From: Vespa crabro
Lineage: Eukaryota > Arthropoda > Insecta > Hymenoptera > Vespidae
Direction of reading: 5' to 3'
Length of the DNA: 64,000 nt
Assembly: GCF_910589235.1 (NCBI RefSeq)
Contig: NC_060971.1
Span: 3,478,326 to 3,542,325 of the forward strand
Shown here: positions 51,164-62,715 of the stretch, in pieces
Layout of the letters: each line of letters begins with the position of its first letter
How positions within the stretch are numbered: the first letter of the stretch is position 1
Translations under genes and position numbers: made by a program
The notes under the pieces: model-generated
Database searches by the model: none
What the model was told of the DNA's origin: nothing
The model's input: only the letters and a program-made list of their open reading frames with translations

Positions 51164-51248
51164 ATGTCGCTGATCCGCACTATTGTCTCAACGTTTTACC
51201 TCGTCGCGCAGCTATCGCTGCTACTGATTACTCCTGCGATCGTCGAAG
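51164..51248 (+). CDS. Candidate first coding exon: signal peptide
   Basis: The frame starting at ATG 51164 encodes 28 residues beginning MSLIRTIVST, then a hydrophobic core (FYLVAQLSLLLIT) and a small-residue region (PAIVEG): the n-, h- and c-regions of a secretory signal peptide. The exon ends at 51248 before GTCAGT, a usable 5' splice donor (G|GT), leaving phase 1, the usual phase after signal-peptide exons. If the donor is not used, the frame stops at 51254-51256. The sequence around it is richer in G+C and CpG than the flanking spacer. The Kozak context is weak (T at -3), and another ATG lies 4 nt upstream in a different frame. The product would enter the secretory pathway. The family is not recognised. 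The exon architecture is seen directly; being a gene is inferred. Confidence 0.42.
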
Positions 51249-52205
51249 GTCAGTGACGATATTTAAATCGAATTCATTTAGAAAACAACAAAGAAAAAAA
51301 AAAAAAGAAAGAAAAGAAAGAAAGAAAGAAAAGACAAATTCTTTTTTTCTATACGTTTCGTACGAGCCCTCCATCGAATTTCGTTCTGATTCGACTTTCT
51401 TACATTTTTTCTTTTATCGTGATAATAATGGTCATCGTTCTTTTTTTTTTTTTTTGTTATCTTCTTCTTTCCTCTTTTCTTTTTCTTTTTCTTTTTTCTT
51501 TTATTAAAAAAGAAAAAGAAAAAAAAAAATAGTGCAAACCAAGCGCCGGCGAGAGAGAAAGATTTGAAATAAATTTCATTTAATTAAAACGTGACATTTA
51601 AATGGAATATATTTGCGAAATATCCTACTTAATGTGACTGCGGTTTTAATACCGGTGATTATCTTCCTGTCCTTTCCTACTGTCTCTTCTTCTATCTATC
51701 TTTTTCTATCTCAACGCTTTTGCTCGTGTAATGAAATTTTCTATCAAGGAAAAGTTCGTACCTTGATTTACGTTAACCTCACGTTAAGGCTATGGGTTTT
51801 CATTGCGGATGGATTGTAAAGTGCACTTCTTTTTTATCTGTTTTTTTTTTTTTTATTTCCTTTCTCCTTTTCTTTATCCCATATATTTCTTTTCTTTGAT
51901 AAAACATTTACGTAAATGATAACGATAATTCGATAGTAACTAAATTATCACGTGATTTATATTGAATCCTGTCGAAAGGATATGTGTGATCTGTCTTCTT
52001 GTGAAAACTCGTTTCTCTATAATACATCAAGTGGAACGTACAAGGAAGAGGATCGTTAACGAATCAGTCGATCGGCTCGATCAAGTAACGAAGTTTTGCA
52101 CTTGGAAAGTGATATTCGACCGCTGATTGAAATCATGAATAAAACATCAGGACAGAATTTTAGATCACGTTCATCTTACGAGAGAAGGCTATACGCATCG
52201 TCGCT

Positions 52206-52232
52206 TCCAACGTAAATTCGACTTACGTTGGA
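52206..52232. repeat. Inverted repeat, 10-bp arms and 7-nt loop
   Basis: TCCAACGTAA, loop ATTCGAC, then the exact complement TTACGTTGGA: a possible hairpin inside the proposed 5.85-kb intron. Confidence 0.9.
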
Positions 52233-52942
52233 TGCCAGTGGCCTTATCAAGAATTCTTAAAACGTACTACGTTAAAACGGGACGAGAGTAGCTTTACTTT
52301 TATTTCGATCGAACGATCTTCTATGTCCCAGTTTTTATCATCCTTTTACACGTTCAAATACAGAGGACAAAACATAGAACGGGATAATAATATTTCTTTT
52401 TTCTTTTTTTTTTCCTTTTTTTTTTCTTTATTTTTTTTTTTTTTTATTTCTTTTCCTTTCCTTTATATTATTATATCCTACGAAGAAAATATACATCACG
52501 TAACGTCTGGGTTTATATACGAACGTGTCTAACACCTAATTGGCTAAAACCATCGATTTCTCTCGTCGACGTGCGATTATCCACCAATATTCTAATACAT
52601 TATTTATCTCGGCCTATAAAACCTCGAAGATTTCGTAAAGGCAAAAGGCCTTCCGTTCTTTTGGGGAGAAAACTTTCACCCCTCGATTTCTTACCGAGCC
52701 ATCTCTGGTACGATCGCCTAACTTTCCTTCGTTCGTCGACAATAAAAGCCTTCGGAGAGAGAAAGAAAGAGAGAGAGAGAGAGAGAAAAAAAGAGAAAGA
52801 GAGGGAGTGAGAAAAAGACGGGAATGAAGAAGATGCGAGCGAGATATCTACTTTTCTTCGTGTCTTTTTTCACTTCTATCATCTATTACTATCTATTTCT
52901 TTCTTTCTCTCTCTTTCTATTTCATTCCCCTTTTTTCTTTTT

Positions 52943-52945
<3 letters not shown>

Positions 52946-53004
<59 letters not shown>
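52946..53004. repeat. Long pure CT microsatellite
   Basis: About 29 uninterrupted CT units. Confidence 0.96.
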
Positions 53005-53007
<3 letters not shown>

Positions 53008-53539
53008 ATCGACCGGAAATTTTTTCCCAGCAATCGCGAGAAAAAAAAATCGATATCTCGCGGCGCCTATCATTGAATTCACAATGGCATATCCAATGTA
53101 AGATGAATCCGTATGGTTGAATTTTCGAATAACGTTGCTCGAGACTCGTCTTACTTCGTTACTCTGATTCGATCGAATCAAATTTCGACGATCGACGTTA
53201 AACTAAAATGAATTTTTCATTCGACGTAATGGCATCAACCTGTTTCGTCTCTGATTCGTTTCTGTTTCTTGCCTCTAGCACATTTCTTGGATTTTTTTTA
53301 TCGAGTTCAGTCTAGATACGATGATTGATTCGTTAGAATCGAGCGAGAAGGCTATTGTCTTCGGTACTCCATTGTACTTTACGGATTGTAAGGTGCAGAA
53401 ATGTCATTAATATAGTAGAACGCGTAACGTTGTAGCTACATGAAAATTGTTTCCCCATGAAGATCATCGATCATAGAGAAATATAGGACTTTGGTTCGAT
53501 CTCTGCTTCCACGATCTAAAGTTCACATCAACGAGAGCT

Positions 53540-53850
53540 TAAACCACGGAGCTAAAACCACTAACGAAGTTACGGCCTCTAATTAGCTACGAGCGAATGG
53601 CGAGAGATGAGACCAAAGATGAAGATCTCTTAGTGTCGAGAGAAAGGGAAAATTATGTTATTAGAGCTTTTATAACGCCTCGTCAAAACGAGAATCATAA
53701 ATACCTTGCACGGGGTAACAGCTGCGTCATAACGATTTATTATCATTAAATTTGCACATTTCACGATCGTATTACGTTAATAAACGAGCTAATCAATTAG
53801 AACATTATTACAGTTTACGTGATAACGGTTTACATTTCCAGCAAAAATTA
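53540..53850. promoter_or_regulatory. Homeodomain-site-rich block 2.3 kb after the signal-peptide exon
   Basis: This 300-bp repeat-free stretch contains CTAATTAG (53579-53586), an E-box CAGCTG (53719-53724), TTTATTA (53736-53742) and CTAATCAATTAG near 53790. It lies inside the proposed 5.85-kb intron of the signal-peptide gene, a common place for insect enhancers. Function is inferred. Confidence 0.22.
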
Positions 53851-54324
53851 TATTCATTTCCCTTTCTTTCTTTCGATTTTTCCTGAAAAAAAAGAAAAAA
53901 AGAAGAAAATAGATCCAGACCATTTTTCTTTAATCCTTTTGTTTTTTTGTTTTCTCGTTTTTTCTTTTTTTTTTTCTTTTTTTTAATATTTTTGTTTTTT
54001 CCTCGAAGCGCTATTACTCCTTCGTTATTTGTTTATTTTTTCTTTTTTTTTTTTTTTTATTCCACTTCTTTACAAACGCCTGAAAATTTTTACATGTTAC
54101 ATTACAAATCTTCAAGACTCACTGGGATACTTCGGTACGACTCCTGGTTGCAATACCTCGAGTAATAAATAATTGAAGCGATTCAAGTAGAATACATAGC
54201 GGATGGAGTAAGAGAGAAGGAAAGGGAAGAGACGAACGACTAGAAAGGTCTAAAAGAGAAGAGAGGAGGGAAAGAGAGAGAAAGAAAGGGAAAGAAACAG
54301 ATAGAAATTGCAAGAGTGGTAGGA

Positions 54325-54375
54325 GAGAGGTGGAGGTGGAGGAGGAGGAGGAGGAGGAGGAGGTGAGTGGGTGGG
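54325..54375. repeat. GGA/GGT trinucleotide tract and GGGT repeat
   Basis: About nine GGA units followed by GTGGGTGGG sequence, G-rich on the + strand. Confidence 0.9.
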
Positions 54376-54504
54376 TGGTTGAGAGGTTTTACTCCCGCGC
54401 TTCTTCACCGACTCCTCTTTATTTCGGCGTACCGTGGACAAATGCAACTAACGTATCGAACTTCCGTCCGAACTAATTTATGGTGTTGGGATTAGGGGAG
54501 TAAA

Positions 54505-54522
54505 ATAAAGAGAGCGAGAAAG

Positions 54523-54575
<53 letters not shown>

Positions 54576-54608
54576 AAGGAAGAAAAAGAGAGAGAAAGAT
54601 AGAGAGGG
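54505..54608. repeat. GA microsatellite
   Basis: (GA)n core at 54541-54569 flanked by AAAGAGAG and GCGAG variants. Confidence 0.93.
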
Positions 54609-55464
54609 AGTGAGAGTGGGCCATGGCAATTCTGCAGTGCGGGTAACTACCCCTTCTACGGTATACTCCTTTCTCTTTTCTCTTCGTACGGTCTCTCCGG
54701 GCTACGCTCGATGGGTTCAAATGCTTAAGAGGCGAACGTTTCTTCTTGGCTATGGTGAAATATCACTGCTAAGAAAAAGGGAACGGTCGATTCCTCAGAG
54801 GGTTGACAAAAACATAGGTAATAAAACTCGCCCACCTTTTCCTCTTTCTTTTCCTCTTATTCTGTATCTTTCAGTTCTTTCGTTCGGCTATCTTTTTACT
54901 CTCTTTCCAGTCTCATACCATTCGACTAATGGAAGGGAAAATATAACGTGACTACTACTCAACTAGAACGATCAGGTTATCGTACACTAATATCTCACCA
55001 AATAGTTTCCGTCTTTTCGATGAGATAAAAAAAAAAAAAAAAAACGAACGGATATAATCGGCAAAGGAGATTATAACCATCGTAATTTTCATGTTACCGA
55101 ATTATACATTAAGAAATACATTGGGAATAAAGCTTTAAAGTCTTCTTTACCTTATTCATTCGTCAAAATCAAACGGTTTAGTTATAATCAAAGAGACAGA
55201 GAGAGAAAGAGGCGGGGGTGGAGGAGGAGTGTGGGGGCTGAGGGAGGGAAGGATGAGCCAAAGAGAAACTAAATACGACTTTAATCGTGGAAGGAAAGAA
55301 AATGTATTCAGTAGTTCGCGTAAGCGTAAAGGCATTAAGACGTTTGTTTCCATTTCTTTAAGAGTAAGTTTCAAGTGCAATAAAATACATGCGGCTTTTC
55401 TTCGTTTCACGCTCGAAAAGAGAAGATGAAAACGAACGGCGACATAAGGCGGCGACGGTGCCGA

Positions 55465-55496
55465 GGGAGGGCGGGAGGGCGGGAGAGGGGGAAGGG
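55465..55496 (+). other. Strong G-quadruplex motif
   Basis: Seven G runs of at least 3 (at 55465, 55469, 55473, 55477, 55481, 55487 and 55494), the first five separated by single nucleotides. This is the classic short-loop G-quadruplex pattern. Confidence 0.8.
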
Positions 55497-55792
55497 AAAA
55501 GGAAATACTTAAAAATGAGTTGCTCTTAAATTTCATTACCGACGGTGTTGGTGTTTGCTATAAATCATTCTTCTGTCTGAAACAATAAACCGTGTGCAGT
55601 AGATGGCCCGTATAAACTTCCGTCGTCTCGATGAAAAATCTCGATGTCTTAGTCTTATCTAAGAGAATGAGACAGAGAATAAGAATAAGAGTTAGAGTTA
55701 GAGTAAGAATAAGAGTAAGAAAGAATAAGAGAGAAAGAGAGGGAAGGGAAAAGAGAGAGAAACAAGAAATAAGAGGATGAGTTTCCTTGAGA

Positions 55793-55825
<33 letters not shown>
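55793..55825. repeat. GA microsatellite
   Basis: (GA)n with one GTGA interruption that supplies the in-frame stop noted for the 55801-55998 frame. Confidence 0.95.
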
Positions 55826-55998
55826 TCACGTACGATCGTTCACCCGGACAGATCGTTACTGAAAGGAATGGTAGGAGAGAACCGCTACTTGATACCCGAT
55901 TAGAGGACAACGAAGACATCGGAGCCCAGACGACGTTGCCGGGCGTTGTCATCGATAATTGGAGATTGGCTCACGAAGTACTTCGGTCCTTCGTTTGA
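55801..55998 (+). other. Open frame interrupted by one stop inside a GA repeat
   Basis: After a GA tract, 65 sense codons read VTYDRSPGQIVTERNGRREP, then LLDTRLEDNEDIGAQTTLPG, then VVIDNWRLAHEVLRSFV before TGA 55996. An in-phase ATG lies at 55777 but is separated by a TGA at 55798-55800 within the GA/GTGA repeat. There is no pyrimidine-rich acceptor upstream, so an exon on this strand is poorly supported. Balanced, charged composition makes it worth noting; it may be a chance frame or a decayed one. Confidence 0.12.
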
Positions 55999-57094
55999 TG
56001 TGGTTAGCTTCGCTACGTATTTCTCTCAGTTCATACTCAAGTCTGTTCTACGATCAAGCAATACCCGAGAAATTCGACGGATACTGTCTTTTATTCCTAT
56101 CGCACCTTCGTTAACTTTCTCTCCTATCGATCAGAGAACAATCTCAATCACAACTAAATCTCTTCCTTTTAATATCAAAATTTCTATGAATTATTGAATC
56201 GTTCTAACGAATCACGTTAGACATATCAATATACGTATATCTTTATATCGTCTAATGTTTTAATGGAAATTCATTGATGTTTATGTTAGATTTAAAGGAT
56301 CTTCAAACTATCGATAATACTTGATTGATATACGTATGTAGTTGTGTAACGAGCCCTTTCGTTTCCTTTTACGACACTTGCTATTGTCTTTTCGTTCGAT
56401 GTCACGCGTCAATGCCCTCGACGTGAGAGGGTATCGATTCAAATGGCTGTTGTCGTTAAAACGAAATGAATACCACATGCGTACACTTCTTCGGTTTCAT
56501 AGTTTTCAGTTTCACTCGTTTTTCATGCGGTTTATATATAAGTCCTCTTGTCGTTTTGTCACGTCGATCCAAAAGTATCACTAATGAGACATCCCTTTTT
56601 CTTCTTTTTTCTTTTTTTTTTTTTTTCTTTTTATCGTTGTTGTTATTGTTGTCGTGTTGTTGAAACACCTATGTCGTTCCATAATTTCTAATTGATGCTT
56701 CGAGCTTCACATTTTTTTTTGTTCTGTTTTCTTTTTTTTTTTTTCTTTTATCTAATTCCTTCGAGAGACTCCCACAATTTTTATTGCAAAAGTGAATCAA
56801 ACGAAAAGTAATTTCTTTTATTTCTTATATTGTAATACGTTTTAACATTTAACAATGAGAAATTATTTTTCTTGTTATTTCGAGTATCCTCATTCAATTT
56901 ATGCTAACGTGACTAGATCGTTCGTACTTTGTCAGTCTGTTCTTTTGTCTCTTTAAAAGAAAGACCAGTTGCAAGGGGAGAAAAAGAGAAGAATAGAAAC
57001 GTATCATTCCAAGTTCTTTGTTCGTTCGGTTTCCAGTCGATAAGAATTCAAACTCACGAAGTTGGTTGTCGACGAGTTCTCCATTCTCCTGCAG

Positions 57095-57216
57095 GTTTTG
57101 CGATAATTTCCGATAAAGGTCAACCCCTCGAAGGCAGAATGCTGCAGGCATTGGGTCTCCCTAAAACATCGAGACCGCATGGCGCTGTATTTGTAGCGAT
57201 GAACGCTGGTATATAA
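57095..57216 (+). CDS. Candidate second (possibly last) coding exon of the signal-peptide gene
   Basis: An acceptor with a pyrimidine-rich tract (ttctccattctcctgcag) ends at 57094. A phase-1 join to the exon ending at 51248 gives an open frame that starts GFAIISDKGQPLEG, continues MLQALGLPKTSRPHG and ends VAMNAGI before TAA at 57214-57216. The whole product would have 68 residues. A possible donor (G|GTATAT) at 57209 would instead make this a 114-nt phase 1-1 internal exon. Base composition is close to 50% G+C in AT-rich surroundings. The LGLPxxxRP stretch loosely recalls the first helix of BMP-type TGF-beta prodomains, but no cysteine-knot exon is seen, so I do not assign that family. The intron would be about 5.85 kb. 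Confidence 0.27.
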
Positions 57217-57339
57217 CTGTGGTGTAAGAGGGAAAAGGAGAGAGGAAAAAGAGAGAGAGAGAGAGAGAGAGAGAAATAGAGAGAAAGAGATAGAGAATTA
57301 TACGGTAAATTGCGCTAATTAATGCTAATTGTCCAAACT

Positions 57340-57361
57340 AATAAATAACTGCATGAATAAA
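57340..57361 (+). promoter_or_regulatory. Two AATAAA polyadenylation signals
   Basis: Canonical AATAAA hexamers lie at 57340-57345 and 57356-57361, about 125-140 nt after the stop codon at 57216. This is a plausible 3' end for the small two-exon candidate. AATAAA is common by chance in AT-rich DNA, so this is only supporting evidence. Confidence 0.25.
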
Positions 57362-58018
57362 CATATCCATTGTCCAAAGCGCATAGTAGTATTCGAGTAC
57401 CAAGAGAAACGGAAATGAAAGAAGAAATACTTCATATACGTTTAAACACGTTGTTTTTGAAAGTGAACGAGTAAAAAAGGAAAGTAAAAGTGTGAAAGAG
57501 TAAGAATCACGGTGAATATTTCACGTATACTGAAATATTCATAGACTTCGATTGTAACGACGATCACGAGATACGAGTCAATCCATTTTGCGATCTATCT
57601 TCTTATTTTAGATGCAAAAGAATGATCTTGCTATACGATATATATATAAAAATATATATATATATATATTTTTCTGATCCAACGAAACTCTTTATTTTCG
57701 TATACGAAAGAGAGTATTTGGACAGAAGGCGTGCGTGTCCATTCGCAACGTGCTGCATCGTTTTGCATAAAAAATATGAGAAAGAGATATGAAAGAGGAT
57801 GGATCGGAAAAGAGATAAAAATGTATGCTTTCGAATATGGAATAACGAAAAAAACTCCATTGGTATCTGGACGATTTCGATGACGAAAAGGGAAAAGAGA
57901 AAGAGTCTATAAATAACAATATTCGATAGAGGAGAACAACCATCTGTAAAGTTGGAGAGCTCCATACGCTACGGTTATTTAATAAAACTCTCGGAAAGTT
58001 CTCAATTTTTTCACACAC

Positions 58019-58020
<2 letters not shown>

Positions 58021-58063
<43 letters not shown>
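58021..58063. repeat. GA microsatellite
   Basis: About 21 uninterrupted GA units. Confidence 0.95.
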
Positions 58064-58067
<4 letters not shown>

Positions 58068-58750
58068 GAGAAAAAAGATTAATTAAAAATTTAATGAATT
58101 TCTATTATTAATAATGAAGATAATATAAATATAATATCGATACGTTTTTACGATACACATTTTTAAATTGTCTGTACGATCCTTCGGATGATCATTACTA
58201 CTGATAAGCGAGAGAAAGAGAAAGAGAGAGTTTGAAAGAATATTAGATGGTAAAGTTTTTTTTTGTAATTATTATAATTCGTATCTCTCAATAACAAAAA
58301 TAAAATTGATGCAGAAGAGAGAGAGAAAGAGAGAGAGACCAATGATATTTTAGGTCACTTTCGAAGCTTCGTTGTGCCTGAGATAGAAATCGTTGTCAAA
58401 AGCGTACTAGTGCACATAAAAAAAAGGTCTGTGCAAGTTGCTTTTAGGTCCATTAAAAAATTTCATCCTACGAGTAAACCGTGGTACTGCGTTCTCTCTA
58501 TTTCTCTCTTTTTCACCATCAAGCTCTCCGCCTCATATTTTCAACAAAATGCGAAACGATTAACGCGGTGCGATGAGCTCGCACTCGCGAGAATTAATTT
58601 CACCGAGGGTTCGTCGATTTTCATCAAATTTTATCTTTCCTTTTACGACCACCGACATCCTTTCTTTACTTTTTATCTTTTTTTCCCTTCCCCTCCACTC
58701 TCTCTTTCTCTCTCTTTCTTTCTCATTTTCCCTCTATGCCTTCTCTTTTG

Positions 58751-58775
58751 AATATAACGGAACTTCCGTTATATT
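58751..58775. repeat. 25-bp near-perfect palindrome
   Basis: 12-bp arms (AATATAACGGAA and its exact complement) around a single C. Confidence 0.96.
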
Positions 58776-58815
58776 ATGAATCCATTCGGAAAACGCTCGT
58801 CGTCATATATACATA

Positions 58816-58826
<11 letters not shown>

Positions 58827-58852
<26 letters not shown>

Positions 58853-58876
58853 ACAGGCATATATATATATACACAC
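58827..58876. repeat. CA microsatellite then TA
   Basis: About 12 CA units followed by ACACAGG and a short TA run. Confidence 0.92.
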
Positions 58877-59337
58877 AACGAGCCAAAGTCGGCTGTAACG
58901 ATAAACGTACATTTCTATAAATTTTCTGTGATATTGCGCGTACGAATCGAAGTGCAAGTAGTTTGCTTCGACTTTTAACTATCTGATATTAATCCACGGT
59001 AATAAGTACGCTAAAGAACTTTGTTCGTGAAACGGCTTTCGAATTTCTTCGTAAGGAATATACGAAGGATTATATACAAATGCAGAATTTCAATTTATTT
59101 GCCTTCAATCGATATTTCTTTTTATTATACATACACATTTTTTTATTTACGATACACTTGTTTCTACGTACTAAAAGACATAATTAGGATAACGACAATG
59201 AGGTCGATTCATTAATTGAAAATTAATCGAATGAATTTGAAAATTTCTAAGCACGAAAATTATAAGATAAATAAATGGACGTTTTCGATCCATCTTCTAA
59301 TTTCATGAAGAAAAGATTTTAATGAAGAGAAATGATC

Positions 59338-59343
<6 letters not shown>

Positions 59344-59390
<47 letters not shown>
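59344..59390. repeat. GA microsatellite
   Basis: About 22 uninterrupted GA units. Confidence 0.95.
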
Positions 59391-59394
<4 letters not shown>

Positions 59395-59762
59395 CTTGGC
59401 TCGTGCGTGTCTCTGGTCAGTTTTCTAGAATTTCGCTCGTTCCAATGATCGCTAGACGCGCGCCATTGCGATGCAATAGTAATGGCACCGTTGGTAATAA
59501 TGGTGAGAAGGAAAGAGAGAGAGAAAAAAAGAGAGAACGATTCCATTGGTAAAGTTGCATAACCCTCGCAGTGGTTGGCGCGCTCACGCGCACACGTCCA
59601 GAGGGAATAATTTTCGCAGCCGCGCCGCTCTAAGTCCCTGGCCCACATATATGAAAAAAGTTAGAGCCAATTATAGTCGGAATATTTCACGAGCGTGGGA
59701 TTTACGGCGCGGTTAAAACCACCAGCTCTTCCTCTTTCTACCACCCCACCTTACCCTCCATA

Positions 59763-59807
59763 TCTACCTACATACCTACCTACCTACCTACCTACCTACC
59801 TACCTAC
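59763..59807. repeat. CTAC tetranucleotide array
   Basis: About 10 units of CTAC, the first ones interrupted (CTACATAC). Confidence 0.94.
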
Positions 59808-61299
59808 TCTCGTGTGAAAGTAGTTTGAAATGACTTCGGCGATGTTCGAAGCTCTGACAATGGCCTCGGTAATTGGAAAGGTCGTGAATATGCTTGTTCG
59901 ATAAGGAAAGCATGTCGACGTATAGTTTTCGGTAGGTTCTACAACCTTCACTGTAAGTACCTTCTTAAAGTTTTGATTTCATTTAACGTTGAAAGTGAAA
60001 GACGGAGATACATAAAAAATATGAGTAAGAGTAAGAGAGATATATTATGTAAAGCAATACATCGTATATGATCGCTTTGATTATTATCACTCCAAAAATA
60101 TTATAAAATAACATTTGCGAATATATCTATGTACCAAATGAAAATGTTAAATGATTTAACAATTTGATAAGACAATTTTTTATTAAAATAAGAAGAAGTT
60201 AACCCTTTACATGTAACATTATAATATCTACGTGATACTAGCCATTAAGCCGCAAATTTAAAATACTTAATAATAATTGAAAATAAATGCAATTATTTGT
60301 TTTAAGAAGAATATACGAGAGCATCGGCTAATATAATGTCTAACTAAAATCTTATTTTCTATGGCATGTTTCTAAACACAATTTCACGAACTTGATTTGA
60401 TTATACATATTAATTATTTATAGTACGAACTAGAGTACGTACGTATGTATATACATGCGGTTTTTGCATAAGCGGCACTACGCGAAATTGACGATGCAGA
60501 GCGCATTAATGCTCTTATAAAATTTAATTTATTAAAACGTTTATAAATGTTACATTAACAGGAATACCAATGATAAAAAAAAAATCTGGTTAAACAGGAT
60601 TCCTATCGGACAGAACGATATAATTTGCTAAAGTATTTTTACATAAATCGATGTTATTTATTTAATTTTGACATTTCATGGTTGAAAAATAGAAAAGAAT
60701 TTATAGTCGTAATTTTTATTTTATACCTTAATTTTATTACAGATTTGAAATATTCTTAGAAACGTTTTAAAAGAAGTCTACCAAATCTAATTTCAATTGT
60801 CCAATTGACATTATACGACGTAATAAAGTTTTAATATGTTAAATATATACATTTAAATTATTTATTTATTTTTATAAAATTTATCACGAGAATTTATATC
60901 ATTTGAAATATTACACGACCGAGTGAACTCACGAAGAATATCGAACTAAAGTACATACAAACGATAAATTAGAAATCCACCGGCAAGCTCTTTTCATTCT
61001 CTATATCTCTCTTTTCTTTTGGAAGGTCATTCGTTATCTTCATACGACGCTAAGCGTCTGGAAGCGCAGCTACCTTCTGGAGAATCTACCGATTCTCGTC
61101 CGGTCACCTCGTAAAACTTGATATCGAGGAAAACCTAAACCAATTAAGGCATCTCCCAAGCGTACTACGGGCAAATGGAGGCAATAAAGTCGCCAAATCT
61201 ATCGTGCTAAATCATCCTCGACGTAACTTCCAGGAGAGAACACACTCTAAAGACACGCGTGATAAGGAACTTCCTTACCGGAACCGTCCTACTACTACT

Positions 61300-61344
61300 C
61301 TCTCTCTCTCTCTCCCCCTTTCTCTCTCTCTCTCTCTCTCTCTC
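61300..61344. repeat. CT microsatellite
   Basis: (CT)n with one CCCCCTTT interruption. Confidence 0.94.
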
Positions 61345-61866
61345 TTCTCTTTCTGTCCTCCGGGAATTCGAGTGCACTCGAAACTTATCGTCCCGTTGCT
61401 TCGAATCGTGATTATCATTGAAAGCGCTCGGTAATTCGAGGAAAAACGACGTCCGATGAATTATCTCGGCGCCACGTCGAGTACCGATTAAGGTACCGAT
61501 TTAACTAGTGTTGAACGAAGAAAGAGAGAGAGAGAGAGAGAGAGAGGACGAGGAAGTCATTGGGAGAAGATAATTTGAGGGCTTTCGGTTCTCTCCTCGG
61601 ACTTCCGCTAATACGACCGAGCAGCAATACCATTCTTGACTTCGTGCTTCTTGCTGAGAAGCATTCCTTCGAAATACGAACGTGTTACGTTAGTATTCGA
61701 AACTCCGTACTTCCGCAGAAATAGAATTCAAAGGTTAATACGATCGAAAATTACGTTGGATTTGAAACGTTTCTGCAGAATTTTTAATAAACAAATTAAC
61801 ATGGAATATAGAATTTCTATTCGATGCGATAACTCTAACGAAAAAAAATGTAATCTTTTTTGGGAA

Positions 61867-61900
<34 letters not shown>

Positions 61901-62715
61901 TTTTTCCATATGAATTTGACCTTTGAACTAGGATATAGTAGGTACACCGAGCCGACAAGTAGAAATTCGACTGAGAGGCGACGAATATCAGTTTGGAAGG
62001 TAAACCGAGTAGGGCGAGCTTATGCTTCTGTACATCTACATAGATACTCCGCTTGCAAGCACTCCACTTCGTAATTCTTCAGTTACGACTAGGAGCTTTG
62101 CATCTCTACCACTTGGATGGGCCATGTGGGAAGATGTAGGGTTAAAGAGAGGGGTGAGAGTAGAAATAGAAGGATAGGTGTATGGAAGGCGTTCGACGAT
62201 GAGAGGTAGAGGGGTAAAGGGTGGAAAGACCACTGGCATTAATCCAGAATAGGTAAGAGCCCCGAGTGCAATGGGTATCGTGTTGAGGAAGGAAGAGGAA
62301 AGTGGAAGAAGAAGGGAGGATGCAGGATAGTCGAAGGACGAGCGGGGGAAACGGGAAGGAAGGAAGGAAGGATAATGCGGCCACGATAAAACTAAGCCGG
62401 CTAACACCAGGGATAAAAAGACCCCGGCGGACGCTTGGCAGTGTCACCAAATTGCTCGAATATTTTGCGCCCTGGAACCGAGGGGAAAACGGATGGAGGA
62501 TGGAAACGGTAGAAGGTAGAGGATGGCGAGGCAGAGAAACCGCTTGACCACAGGTCCGCAGGCCCTGATAAACTTCCGGTTTAAGGAATACATTCTCCCT
62601 TTTATTCGACTTCTCTTGGTCTCTCTTTCTTTTTCTCCTCTTTCTTTTTTTTTCTTTTTTTTCTTCTTTTTCTCTTCTTTTTTTCCTTACTAAACTTGCG
62701 CGTTCGACATCCCAG

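Noticed and set aside
56910..56919. TGACTAGATC, matching the 5' end of the miR-279 family
   Set aside because: The upstream sequence cannot pair with it to form a precursor hairpin.
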